DNA of 64,000 nucleotides from Sipunculus nudus (GCA_026874595.1 CM049319.1:63732917-63796916), one strand, 5' to 3'. Positions 54,101 through 64,000 are shown, counted from the first letter of the stretch. The notes: generated from the letters alone by a model not told the origin. A program made the numbers and translations.

Positions 54101-57100
54101 GTGACAGTTTAGATCTCTTTGAGGAGCATTTTGGTTAGGTAGAAACACCGTTTACATAAATTAACAAGAAATGGCCGGTATCCAACTATACAATTGAGAT
54201 ATTTATACAGATGTTTTATATACATAAATGAACAAGAAATGGCCGGTATCCAACTATACAATTGAGATATTTATACAGATGTTTTATATACATAAATGAA
54301 CAAGAAATGGCCGGTATCCAACTATACAATTGACATATTTATACAGATGTTTTATATACATAAATGAACAAGAAATGGCCGGTATCCAACTATACAATTG
54401 ACATATTTATACAGATGTTTTATACGACACCCTAGACCTTGTAAAATGAGCTTTCTTTGAAGATTCCACGGAGAACTCTATACCAGATGCGGATTTCAAC
54501 CAAAAAACAAGTTCCACACTCAGGCAACCCTGAAGAACCGTGTCAGGAACCTTTAATCCGTTTCGAGGTTGAACCTCATGAAGTTCCATTAGAGAACCCT
54601 ATGCTGGTTCCAGTTAGAACCATTACAGGTTGCCCCTTGTGTCCACTGGGAAGAACCGTTTTGGGTTCTACCTGGAACCCTATTTAGAGTGTATTTTACC
54701 TTCATCGGAAATATTTTCTCTTACAAATAAGTCACACAAAATTGGAAACATTAATGAAATATGTCATCACTTTGTTTCTATTTCTCAATTAGTCATAAAT
54801 ATATACACAAATAAAATCCAGAAGATATTCACTGCAAGCCTGCCTTGAACTTAAGATACATGTCAATATTTAAAAATACATGACTTTACAATTCCCATTA
54901 GAATTTAATATACGTCATTTTCTCTGACATCACACCTCATGATGTTGACCCAACAAATCTGAGGCAGCTCAGTGACATCTCTTACCGTACGTCTTTAGAC
55001 CGTTGTTTTTCTGACACCAAATCTCTCGATGATTCCTTTACCTTTCCATTCTGAGGTAGCTCAGTCAAAATTCTTACCGTACGTCTTTAGACCGTAGTTT
55101 CTCTGACACCAGACCTCTCGATGTTTCCTTTACCTATCCATTCTGAGGTAGTCCATTGAAATCTCTTATCGTACGTCCTGAGGCCGTCGTTCCTCTGACA
55201 CCGAATCTCTCGATGTTTCCTTTACCTATCCATTCTGAGGTAGCTCAGTGAAATCTCTTACCATACGTCTTTAGACCGTCCTTCTCTTATACCAAATCCC
55301 TCGATGTTTCCTTTACCCGTCCATTCTGAGGTAGCCCAATAAAATCTCTTACCGTACGTCTTTAGACCGTCGTTCCTCTGACACCGAATCTCTCGATGTT
55401 TCCTTTACTTATCCATTCTGAGGTAGCTCAGTGAAATCACTTACCATACGTCTTTAGACCGTCCTTCTCTGATACCAAATCCCTCGGTGTTTCCTTTACC
55501 TTTCCATTCTGAGGTAGCCCAGTAAAATCTCTTCCCGTACGTCTTTAGACCGTCGTTCCTCTGACACCGAATCTCTCGATGTTTCCTTTACCTATCCATT
55601 CTGAGGTAGTCCATTGAAATCTCTTACCGTACGTCCTGAGGCCGTCGTTCCTCTGACACCAAATATCTCGATGTTTCTTTTACCTATCCATTATGAGGTA
55701 GCTCAGTGAAACCTCTTACCGCACGTCTTTAGACCGTCGTTCCTCTGACACCGAATCTCTCGATGTTTCCTTTACCTTTCCATTCTGTGGTAGCTCAGTG
55801 AAATCTCTTACCATACGCCTTTAGACCGTCCTTCTCTGATACCAAATCTCTCGATGATTCCTTTACCTTTCCATTCTGAGGTAGCTCAGTCAAAATTCTT
55901 ACCGTACGTCTTTAGACCGTAGTTTCTATGACACCAGACCTCTCGATGTTTCCTTTACCTATCCATTCTGAGGTAGCTCAGTGAAATCTCTTACCATACG
56001 TCTTTAGACCGTCCTTCTCTGATACCAAATCCCTCGGTGTTTCCTTTACCTTTCCATTCTGAGGTAGCCCAGTAAAATCTCTTCCCGTACGTCTTTAGAC
56101 CGTCGTTCCTCTGACACCGAATCTCTCGATGTTTCCTTTACCTATCCATTCCGAGGTAGTCCATTGAAATCTCTTACCGTACGTCCTGAGGCCGTCGTTC
56201 CTCTGACACCAAATATCTCGATGTTTCTTTTACCTATCCATTATGAGGTAGCTCAGTGAAACCTCTTACCGTACGTCTTTAGACCGTCGTTCCTCTGACA
56301 CCGAATCTCTCGATGTTTCCTTTACCTTTCCATTCTGAGGTAGCTCAGTGAAATCTCTTACCATACGTCTTTAGACCGTCCTTCTCTGATACCAAATCTC
56401 TCGATGATTCCTTTACCTATCCATTCTGAGGTAGCCCAATAAAATCTCTTACCGTACGTCTTTAGACCGTCGTTCCTCTGACACCGAATCTCTCGATGTT
56501 TCCTTTACCTTTCCATTCTGAGGTAGCCCAGTAAAATCTCTTCCCGTACGTCTTTAGACCGTCGTTCCTCTGACACTGAATCTCTCGATGTTTCCTTTAC
56601 CTATCCATTTTGAGGTAGTCCATTGAAATCTCTTACCGTACGTCCTGAGGCCGTCGTTCCTCTGACACCAAATATCTCGATGTTTCTTTTACCTATCCAT
56701 TATGAGGTAGCTCAGTGAAACCTCTTACCGTACGTCTTTAGACCGTCGTTCCTCTGACACCGAATCTCTCGATGTTTCCTTTACCTTTCCATTCTGAGGT
56801 AGCTCAGTGAAATCTCTTACCATACGTCTTTAGACCGTCTTTCTCTGATACCAAATCCCGCGATGATTCCTTTACCTATCCATTCTGAGGTAGCCCAGTA
56901 AAATCTCATACCGTACGTCTTAAGACCGTCGTTCCTCTGACACCGAATCTCTTGATGTTTCCTTTACCTATCTATTCTGAGGTAGTCCATTGAAATCTCT
57001 TACCGTACGTCCTGAGGCCGTCGTTCCTCTGACACCAAATATCTCGAGGTTTCTTTTACCTATCCATTATGAGGTAACTCAGTGAAATCTCTTACCGTAC

Positions 57101-60100
57101 GTCTTTAGACCATAGTTCCTCTGATACCAAACCTCTCGATGTTTCCTCTCCCTGCCCTTTCTGAGGTAGCCCAGTGAAATCTCTTACCGTACGTCTTAAG
57201 ACCGTAGTTTCTCTGACATCAAACCTATCGATGTTTTTTTTTACCTATCCATTCTGAGGTAGCCCAGTGAAATGTCTTAGCGTACGTCTTTAGACCGTCG
57301 TTTCCCTGACATTAAACCTCTCAATGTTTCCTTTACCTGTCGATATTGAGGTAACTCTGTGAAATCTCTTACCGTACGTCTTTAGACCGTTGTCCCTTTG
57401 ACACTAAACCTCTCAATGTTTTCTTTACCTGTCCATCCTGAGGTATTCCGGTGAAATCTGTTACCGTATGTCTTTAAACCGTCGTTCCTCTAACTCCGAA
57501 TCTCTCGATGTTTCCTTTACCTATCCATTCTGAGGTAGCCCAGTAAATGTCTTACCGTACGTCTTTAGACCGTCGTTTCCCTGACATAAAACCTCTCAAT
57601 GTTTCCTTTACCTGTCGATATTGAGGTAACCCTGTGAAATCTCTTACCGTACGTCTTTAGACCCTCGTTCCTCTGATACCGAATCTCTCAATGTTTTCTT
57701 TACCTATCCATTCTGAGGTAGTCCGATGAAATCTCTTACCGTACGTCTTTAAACCGTTGTTCCTCTGACACTAAATTTCTCGATGTTTCCCATACCTACC
57801 CAGTCTGAGGTAGCCCAGTCAAATCTCTTACCGTACGTCTTTAGACCGTTGTTACTCTGACACTAAATCTCTCAATGTTTTCTTTACCTATCCATCCTGA
57901 GGTATTCCGGTGAAATCTGTTACCGTATGTCTTTAAACCGTCGTTCCTCTAACTCCGAATCTCTCGATGTTTCCTTTACCTATCCATTCTGAGGTAGCCC
58001 AGTAAATGTCTTACCGTACGTCTTTAGACCGTCGTTTCCCTGACATAAAACCTCTCAATGTTTCCTTTACCTGTCGATATTGAGGTAACCCTGTGAAATC
58101 TCTTACCGTACGTCTTTAGACCCTCGTTCCTCTGATACCGAATCTCTCAATGTTTTCTTTACCTATCCATTCTGAGGTAGTCCGATGAAATCTCTTACCG
58201 TACGTCTTTAAACCGTTGTTCCTCTGACACTAAATTTCTCGATGTTTCCCATACCTACCCAGTCTGAGGTAGCCCAGTCAAATCTCTTACCGTACGTCTT
58301 TAGACCGTTGTTCCTCTGACACTAAATCTCTCAATGTTTTCTTTACCTATCCATCCTGAGGTATTCCGGTGAAATCTGTTACCGTATGTCTTTAAACCGT
58401 CGTTCCTCTAACTCCGAATCTCTCGATGTTTCCTTTACCTATTCATTCTGAGGTAGCCCAGTTAATGTCTTACCGTACGTCTTTAGACCGTCGTTCCTCT
58501 GACATCAAACCTCTCCATGTTTCCTTTACCTGTCGATATTGAGGTAACCCTGTGAAATTTCTTACCGTACTTCTTTAGACCCTCGTTCCTCTGATACCGA
58601 ATCTCTCGATGTTTCCTTTACCTATCCATTCTGAGGTAGTCCGATGAAATCTCTTACCGTACGTCTTTAAACCGTTGTTCCTCTGACACTAAATTTCTCG
58701 ATGTTTCCCATACCTACCCAGTCTGAGGTAGCCCAGTCAAATCTCTTACCGTACGTCTTTGGACCGTTGTTCCTCTGACACTTAATCTCTCAATGTTTTC
58801 TTTACCTATCCATCCTGAGGTATTCCGGTGAAATCTGTTACCGTATGTCTTTAAACCGTCGTTCCTCTAACTCCGAATCCCTCGATGTTTCCTTAACCTA
58901 TCCATTCTGAGGTAGCCCAGTAAAATCTCTTCCCGTACGTCTTTAGACCGTCGTTCCTCTGACACCGAATCTCTCGATGTTTCCTTTACCTAACCATTCT
59001 GAGATAGCTCAGTGAAATCTCTTACCGAATATCTTTAGACCGCCGTCCCTCTGACCTCAAATCTTTTGATGTTTCCTTTATACCTAGCCATTCTGAGGTG
59101 GCCCAGTCACATCTCTTACCGTACGTCCTTAGACCGTCGTTTCTTTGACACCACACTTCTCGATGTTGTTCGTTCCATTCTGAGGTCGCCCAGTGAAATC
59201 GATGACACAGCCGTGTGCTACAAGGCCTGGTCTGTAGAAGCTCTTTGCAAGGCTGTCCTGTCAGCGATGGGTGTTTTAAGATCTGGCGAGCTCTCGTCTG
59301 TATACCATCTGAAAACCAAACAGATTGTTCGCGAATTTAATCTGAGAATTTATTCTTTCTGAGAAAATTCTAAGACAGAGAATGACGTTCTCTTCTATGT
59401 AAACCGTATATAACAAGCAAATTTGTGGAATTTATGTCCCCCGCTTCCGCCTGTTTTAATTTTAGGTTCCTGTGATCTTCATGCTTGCATGCTGAATATG
59501 TTGTAATTTTTTTCCCTGAAGATGTCTTCACATAGTATAGTGCCTGTGCGTTAGTTTTCCTGAAGATGTCTCCACAAGTCATAATTTTAGTTGAGAATGA
59601 GGAACAAAAGGGAAATATTTTGTTCGTTTTGGAGCTTGTGATAAAAAATTTTCATACAGACCCTCCAAAACCAAACCAAGGTATGTATGAGAGCAAACAC
59701 TGACACATATTTGAATGTAATCGGATAATATTTAGGAAAGTTAGCGCACGGATACGAAAACCTGGCGGACGGACAGACAGAGGGACAGACAGACAGACAG
59801 ACAAACCCAATTCAATGTCCCCGTTCCGCGGAAGCGTTGGACAATTAATTATTATTATCCTTATAACCTGACAGTGTAGAAATAAACATTACAATATAAT
59901 TTATGCCTTTTTCAAAATCACGTGGTATTCTAATTTTTGTCGCTTGTCAAGAAAAATTTATTATTTTCGCAGGAAGTTCCATAGAAAATCACAAATAAAT
60001 AAGAATATTTTAATCAGATATTTTCATATGAAACAGAACTGCGTAATTCTTTCTGGAAAGACAAATTCAAAATTGAATTGCACATCATCAAGTGTTGTCA

Positions 60101-60884
60101 TCAAGAGTGACGTACCTGTAAAATTCTGACCACATGGCTTGTGACATGGTCCCCATGACAACCATTCTGAAAGTACGCAGTCACCTGCACACTGTATTTC
60201 GCATGCTTCCTTTACCTGTAACAGGAAATGACGTCATCTATACTAGGTAACATGCATAGTCACTACTTCGAAGTTTCTAGAAATTAATTATCACGCCCGT
60301 GTTTAAGACCAAACAAGCTTAGAGGTGTGATATTCTGCAGGAGCTGGCATTAGCCGCGATAATTAAATGGTTACAATACAGATATAAAGAAGACCAAGGA
60401 GAATTATTGGCGGTTGTTTCAATGTTTACCGAATGTTTGACTGCAATCAATGTAATCTATGTACAAAGACAAATAAAGGAACCATAAACATATAAATGTA
60501 GACTGTCGTTAGGGCAAATGCAGCAATCATACCACTTTATTTTTAAATTAAGAAGCTGACAGTATTTGAAGACAACAAGTCGCCATTTAATAACGGACGA
60601 ATTATAAACAAAGCTGAATGCTAAACAATATGATAACCCATCGAAATCTTATTTCAAGATGCTTAGAGAATAATTATATTATGACCATGATGAATGAAGC
60701 AGAGAGACATGGTTTAATCTTGGAAAATCTTATATAACTGATAAATAATTAAATATATGATAATTATCGTACCGGTTCAGCAGGTTTGTGCAAATGTTGA
60801 CAGTAAAGGTTGTCTAAACGAGCACCATCGGAACTCTGACACCAAAGATCGCTCTGTCGGACGCCATAGCCACAAGCACCTGTC

Positions 60885-60940
<56 letters not shown>

Positions 60941-63262
60941 TGATTGTGTTATTTGGACCGCAAGAGACCGCATTTTAGAGACCGCGAATAATCCCGGTTA
61001 CTGGAATGGTATTAAAGATATTAAGATATATTTTCAGTTGGCATTTGATCAAATTTAACAACAACTTCCATTGGAGTCTACTAAATTAACCGCAGTCCTT
61101 TCCGTGTGCCTAGCTTTGTAAATTGATACATAAGAAAATTACAATCTGCCCCGTTTGTCCGACCGATCTTCCAAACCCTAGCAAATCAAAATGTGTCAAA
61201 AGAGATTCTCCTATAATCTGTATATTAAACATTATGACCGTTATTAACAGGCAGATCATAAAACAAGTTTATAAACAAATGTTTATCCAAGAATCTGAAA
61301 CATAATATGTACATTTTAGTCTAATGATCTCTCAAGATTCATTCAGATATTTTGTGAAATTGGATTTATCCTACCTGAATTTGACACGGTGACCACGGAC
61401 GAAAGCGCCATCTGTTGCATGATATATAAACACATGGACGGTACTGGACAAGGTCAGGGGGGCACAGGCGACCTCTGTTTGAAGGTTTGTGTATCATCCT
61501 TCTTTGCCGCTGCTGCACTCCTGTATATTGAAGTATATAACAAATATACACTGTTTTACATGCACACCATATATCAGTGTTCATATTAGAACTCCGTGAT
61601 CCTTTCCACTTTGAACTCTAGAGAATGTGAGATTAAGTCTAAAGATTGATTTACTGTATATGCAAACGTGAATAACGAAGTAGATCGAAGAAACAGAAAT
61701 GTGGTTGGTACAACGAAGAGACAGAAAAGTATTCGGTACAACGAAGAGACAGAAATGTTGTTGTTAACATGAAGAGACAGAAATGTGGTTTGTACAATGA
61801 AGAAATAGAAATTTGGTTGGTACAACAATGATACAGAAATGTAGTTGGTACAACGAATAAACAGAAATGTGGTTGGTACAACGAAGAGATATAAATGTAG
61901 TTGGTACAATGAAGAGACAGAAATGCGGTTGGTAGAACGAAGAGACAGAAATGTTGTTGTTACAACGAAGAGACAGAAATGTAGTTAGAACAACGAAGAG
62001 ACTGAAATGTAGTTGGTACAACGAAGAGAATGAAATGTAGTTGGTACAACGAAGAGACAGAAATGTAGTTAGAACAACGAAGAGACTGAAATGTAGTTGG
62101 TACAACGAAGAGACAGAAATGTAGTTGGTACAACGAGGAGGCAAAAATGTAGTTGGTACAACGAAGAGACAGAAATGTAGTTGGTACAACGAAGAGACAG
62201 AAATGTAGTTGGTACAAGGAAGAGACAGAAATGTAGTTGGTACAACGGAGAGACAAAAATGTAGTTGGTACAAGGAAGAGACAGAAATGTAGTTGGTACA
62301 ACGAAGAGACAGAAATGTAGTTGGTACAAGGAAGAGACAAAAATGAATTTGGTACAACGGAGAGACAAAAATGTAGTTGGTACAAGGAAGAGACAGAAAT
62401 GTAGTTTGTACAACGAAGAGACAGAATTGTAGTTGGTACAATGAAAACAGAAGTGTGGTTGGTACAAGGAAGAGACAGAAATGTAGTTGGTACAAAGAAG
62501 AGACAAAAATGTAGTTGGTACAACGAAGAGACAGAAATGTAGTTGGTACAAGGAAGAGACTGAAATGTAGTTGGTACAAGGAAGAGACAGAAATGTAGTT
62601 GGTACAACGAAGAGACAGAAATGTAGTTGGTACAACGAAGAGACAGAAATGTAGTTGGTACAAAGAAGAGACAGAAATGTAGTTGGTACAAGGAAGAGAC
62701 AGAAATGTAGTTGGTACAAGGAAGAGACAGAAATGTAGTTGGTACAAGGAAGAGACAGAAATGTAGTTGGTACAAGGAAGAGACTGAAATGTAGTTGGTA
62801 AAACGAAGAGACAGAAATGTTGTTGGTACAACGAGGAGGCAAAAATGTAGTTGGTACAACGAAGAGACAGAAATGTAGTTGGTACAACGAAGAAACAGAA
62901 ATGTAGTTGGTACAACGAAGAAACAGAAATGTAGTTGGTACAAGGAAGAGACAGAAATGTGGTCGGTAAAAATAAGAGACAGAAATGTAGTTGGTACAAC
63001 GAAGAGAAAAAAATGTAGTTGGTACAACGAAGAGACAGAAATGTAGTTGGTACAACGAAGAAACAGAAATGTAGTTGGTACAAGGAAGAGACAATTATAA
63101 AGAATAACACAAGTAAGGAAAGCACTTGTTCATTAGTATATTACCTGCTCCACAGGTGGCGCGACATGCCTCCCAGCTGGTCCACTCGGACATGACGCAG
63201 TCTTCTGCACACGGTACCACGCACACCTCTTGTGTCTTCTGATTTGAAGATCCTGGGATAAA
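50135..63262 (-). CDS. THSD7A: THSD7-like membrane protein, gene B (last 10 exons; 5' part beyond window)
   Basis: Paralogue of gene A on the opposite strand, arranged tail to tail. Ten exons total 1,377 bases (458 residues plus stop), with continuous phase. Order: TSP1 modules, Cys-rich segment, one membrane helix at about residues 306-330, and a cytoplasmic tail of about 127 residues. Seven exons have exactly the gene A lengths; the tail exons differ by 6, 9 and 12 bases (all multiples of three). Apparent protein identity is high in the ectodomain (for example SEWLxWGPCHKPCGQN, TPIYSQNRLEECAVMP) and low at the C-terminus. The reading frame is intact with all splice sites canonical, so the gene looks functional rather than a pseudogene. 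Upstream exons must lie right of 64000, because the first exon here starts within a module in phase 0. Confidence 0.93.
50247..50908. other. Last intron of gene B with (TA)n tract
   Basis: (TA)n at about 50688-50765 flanked by TATCGATA-like motifs (TGTATTGATGTATCGATG near 50562; GTATCGACAATACGTATCAG near 50787). No exon seen. Intron i (51054-51638) contains another (TA)n at 51096-51150. Confidence 0.65.
50909..51053 (-). CDS. THSD7A: THSD7-like gene B, exon i (cytoplasmic; counterpart of A exon 22)
   Basis: Acceptor CATTGCCTGACCAG (modest pyrimidine tract), donor ATAAG|GTAATA. The open frame encodes LDSVTVYTNGLTMMKRGITV and ends DAVMQQVLTI. 145 bases against 154 in A, same phases in and out. 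Sequence resemblance to A is slight, so the call rests on position, phase and length. Confidence 0.65.
51639..51760 (-). CDS. THSD7A: THSD7-like gene B, exon h (cytoplasmic; counterpart of A exon 21)
   Basis: Acceptor TTTCTTTGTAG, donor GGACG|GTTAGT. Encodes RRNEPSGQRPKMNTADVSAT and CTYSPVNNK, ending QLEKD. 122 bases against 128 in A, so two codons differ. The DVSATCTYxPVN core is common to both and is the clearest conserved tail motif. Confidence 0.88.
51761..53041. other. Intron of gene B between tail exon h and membrane exon g
   Basis: Apart from the SINE at 52500-52790, AT-rich sequence with no recognised feature. Confidence 0.6.
52500..52790 (-). repeat. tRNA-derived SINE, inverted
   Basis: Shares ACGGCCTTCCCATTAAGCCT and CTGAGATTCGAACTCACG (an inverted B-box-like site) with 28200-28475. 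On the transcribed strand of gene B it is in SINE sense orientation. Confidence 0.7.
53042..53132 (-). CDS. THSD7A: THSD7-like gene B, exon g (transmembrane helix; counterpart of A exon 20)
   Basis: Acceptor CTTTTAACTTAG, donor ATACG|GTATGT. Encodes GRPNFWMYAVIGTACFF and a hydrophobic run ending VAIAVYRIR. 91 bases, as in A. The helix composition has drifted but its length and boundaries are kept. Confidence 0.93.
53511..53753 (-). CDS. THSD7A: THSD7-like gene B, exon f (Cys-rich segment; counterpart of A exon 19)
   Basis: Acceptor ATACATATAG, donor CACG|GTCAGT (the unusual GTCAGT is shared with A). Encodes GGCEESIKPSSQREC, CQQIRSAFCNGGGQCACLEG and TPIYSQNRLEECAVMP. 243 bases, identical in length to A. 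Confidence 0.95.
54157..54425. repeat. 68-base tandem repeat, 4 units
   Basis: AACAAGAAATGGCCGGTATC recurs at 54163, 54231, 54299 and 54367, with almost no divergence between units, suggesting recent expansion. In the same gene B intron as the 92-base array. Confidence 0.95.
54921..59198 (-). repeat. Exon-derived tandem array of gene B (92-base unit, about 46 copies)
   Basis: Read on the minus strand, each unit runs TTTCACTGAGCTACCTCAGA, ATGGATAGGTAAAGGAAAC, ATCGAGAGATTCGGTGTCAG, AGGAACGACGGTCTAAAGAC, GTACGGTAAGAGA. It derives from the 3' part of exon e and its donor. Most units keep ACG|GTAAGA and many also AG|GTAAAG. Units contain stops, so they are not coding. A 459-base periodicity (five units) is visible at 57441, 57900, 58359 and 58818. 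Confidence 0.95.
59120..59308 (-). CDS. THSD7A: THSD7-like gene B, exon e (counterpart of A exon 18; source of the 46-copy array)
   Basis: Acceptor TTGGTTTTCAG, donor TACG|GTAAGA. Encodes PSLTGQPCKELLQTRPC, HRFHWATSEWNE and REVWCQRNDG. 189 bases, the same as A. From 59198 downward the exon's last part plus the donor forms the first unit of the 92-base tandem array that fills the next intron. Confidence 0.94.
59309..60115. other. Intron of gene B between exons d and e
   Basis: No gene. A (GACA)n-like stretch (GGACAGACAGAGGGACAGAC) occurs near 59770-59805. Otherwise AT-rich. The next intron (60216-60772) also shows nothing recognisable. Confidence 0.6.
60116..60215 (-). CDS. THSD7A: THSD7-like gene B, exon d (counterpart of A exon 17)
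   Basis: Acceptor TTTCCTGTTACAG, donor TTACAG|GTACGT. Encodes CEIQCAGDCVLSEWLSWGPC and CHKPCGQNFT. 100 bases, equal to A. The final donor context, TTACAGGTACGTCA, is also identical to A. Confidence 0.95.
60773..60883 (-). CDS. THSD7A: THSD7-like gene B, exon c (counterpart of A exon 16)
   Basis: Donor GAACCG|GTACGA. The acceptor is TATATAG directly after a (CA)n(TA)n microsatellite, with no ordinary pyrimidine tract. Encodes TGACGYGVRQSDLWC, DGARLDNLYC and HKPAEP. 111 bases, phase 0, the same as A. Confidence 0.92.
60884..60939. repeat. (TA)n(TG)n microsatellite forming the 3' splice-site tract of gene B exon c
   Basis: On the minus strand it reads (CA)n(TA)n directly into TAG|ACAGG, replacing the normal pyrimidine tract. 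The gene A counterpart has GTAATTTGTTCCAG|ACAGG. Confidence 0.9.
61375..61520 (-). CDS. THSD7A: THSD7-like gene B, exon b (counterpart of A exon 15)
   Basis: Minus-strand acceptor ATATACAG, donor ATTCAG|GTAGGA. Encodes VQQRQRRMIHKPSNRGRLC, CVYISC and RWRFRPWSPCQIQ. 146 bases, as in A. The A-copy phrase KPCNRGRLCPPD appears here as KPSNRGRLCPPD, so one Cys is lost. Confidence 0.95.
61622..63095. repeat. 28-base minisatellite, about 50 units
   Basis: Consensus GTTGGTACAACGAAGAGACA followed by GAAATGTA; variants have AAGGAAGAG or AACGGAGAG. The minus strand lacks stop codons in all three phases, so frames of up to 453 codons arise with a 28-residue period (VPTTFLSLRCTNYISV). It fills the gene B intron between exons a and b. 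The pattern decays toward 61622. Confidence 0.95.
63145..63262 (-). CDS. THSD7A: THSD7-like gene B, exon a (counterpart of A exon 14)
   Basis: Acceptor TTTATTTCAG on the minus strand, donor GAGCAG|GTAATA. Encodes VCVVPCAEDCVMSEWTSWEA and CRATCGAG. 118 bases, phase 0 in and phase 1 out, exactly as in A. The 28-base minisatellite begins about 50 bases beyond the donor. Confidence 0.95.
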
Positions 63263-64000
63263 CTGAAATAAATACAAAGTCATCGATTTATTCATTCTTG
63301 TTCATCATTATCATGTGGCATGTTGGGGATGATGTGAAAAAGGGAACGCTTTTTCGGTTGGTTAGACTTGGAGTAAGCAATTCTAAAAGATTTACAAAGT
63401 TTCAACATATCATTCCAAGATCTCTTTCCAGCTGGGTACATATTAAGCTCGGTGCATATTTACGTACGAAAAAAAAAAGAGGTTTTGTTTGGTTAATTTG
63501 GGACAATTTTTTTCCCCGTCGCACGACAGAATCGGCGTAATGTAATTCTCTACCATGTCTACGAATTATAGGCAAAGCCTAACTAAAACTTCGGCGTCAT
63601 CATAGTATGAACACAGGATTACATTTTGCTGATGTACCTTTCACTAGCTGTCGAATTTATGATCACTTGATGGCGGACTTGGGGTTTAGGCTTAATTGCG
63701 CCTGATCAGGACCCATAGGTCGATCATGTTCATGTGAAATCAAACAGACACTCTACACGGGAATATTAGGGGAAAAGCCTAGGAAACGTGGACATAAAGG
63801 TGGGATTAAGGTGAAGATGAAACGTAGAGGCTTCGAGCCCACCCTCCCTACAACTGTGCTGGGTAATGTCCGATCATTAATGAATAAAGTGGAGGAGTTA
63901 CAGTCCTGTGTGAGATATATCCGTGACTATAGAAACAAACGGTCCAACAAACAAACTCCACGTCCGCCATCTTGGGAAATCTTATGACGAGGTATGCGAA
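63263..64000. other. Intron of gene B running off the right edge
   Basis: No counterpart of gene A exon 13 was found, so the next upstream exon lies beyond the window. Contains the LINE fragment at 63757-63984. Confidence 0.65.
63757..63984 (+). pseudogene. LINE fragment: start of the endonuclease region
   Basis: The plus-strand frame gives EKPRKRGHKGGIKVKMKRRG and VLGNVRSLMNKVEELQSCVR followed by YIRDYR. GNVRSLxNKxxEL is the N-terminal signature of the endonuclease in L2-like LINEs. The frame stops at 63985-63987, so it is degenerate unless the window edge hides a frameshifted continuation. Antisense to gene B. Confidence 0.75.

Noticed and set aside
54921-59198. Array considered as repeated TSP1-like coding exons
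   Set aside because: Units contain in-frame stops, lack most Cys/Trp residues of the source exon, and the flanking true exons already splice in phase.
61764-63125. 453-codon minus-strand reading frame (and two overlapping ones of 341 and 355 codons)
   Set aside because: They are translations of a 28-base minisatellite in all three phases. No start context, no domain, low complexity, and flanked by true exons of gene B.

Overview
The window is eukaryotic: intron-rich, AT-rich and full of transposable-element debris. The protein-coding content is two copies of a THSD7-like gene (thrombospondin type-1 domain-containing protein 7 family, a type I membrane protein made of TSP1 modules with a short cysteine-rich segment, one transmembrane helix and a cytoplasmic tail). 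An invertebrate, most likely a mollusc and perhaps a bivalve, fits the gene family, the repeat types and the base composition. That assignment is inference; no species marker was identified.

Gene A lies on the + strand. Twenty-three exons (2517-36557) were assembled by hand from splice sites. Phase is kept through every junction, giving the last 1,346 residues and a stop codon at 36555-36557. The 5' part (signal peptide and first TSP1 modules) is left of the window. Gene B lies on the - strand, tail to tail with A. Its last ten exons (63262 down to 50135, 458 residues) are in the window and the rest lies to the right. Seven of these ten exons have exactly the same length as their counterparts in A (118, 146, 111, 100, 189, 243 and 91 bases), and the three cytoplasmic-tail exons differ only slightly (128/122, 154/145, 124/112). 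The pair is therefore an inverted gene duplication with a conserved ectodomain and a diverging tail.

The most unusual structure follows the 189-base exon of both genes. The 3' half of that exon, together with its splice donor, has been amplified in tandem into the following intron: 7 extra copies of about 87 bases in A (30938-31562), and about 46 copies of 92 bases in B (about 54921-59198). B also shows higher-order periodicity of 459 bases. Most units still carry a consensus-like 5' splice site.

Other layout. 1-2516: upstream intron of A with dispersed repeats. 5691-16701: an 11 kb intron holding nuclear-receptor-half-site-rich repeats and a 5 kb foldback element (11655-16646) that ends 55 bases before an exon. 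Inside the foldback element are a decayed LINE and a hAT-type element (13293-14800) with a perfect 8-base target duplication. 18.6-20.0 kb and 34.9-36.4 kb: two copies of one mobile element with internal tandem repeats. 28959-29042: an 84-base hairpin element flanked by a 10-base duplication. 36558-50134: the region between the genes, with no convincing protein gene but with a partial duplicate of gene A's 3' flank (41.8-42.2 kb), tandem duplications and a 31-base minisatellite. 61.6-63.1 kb: a 28-base minisatellite in an intron of B that mimics long reading frames. No rRNA gene, functional tRNA gene or CRISPR array was seen.
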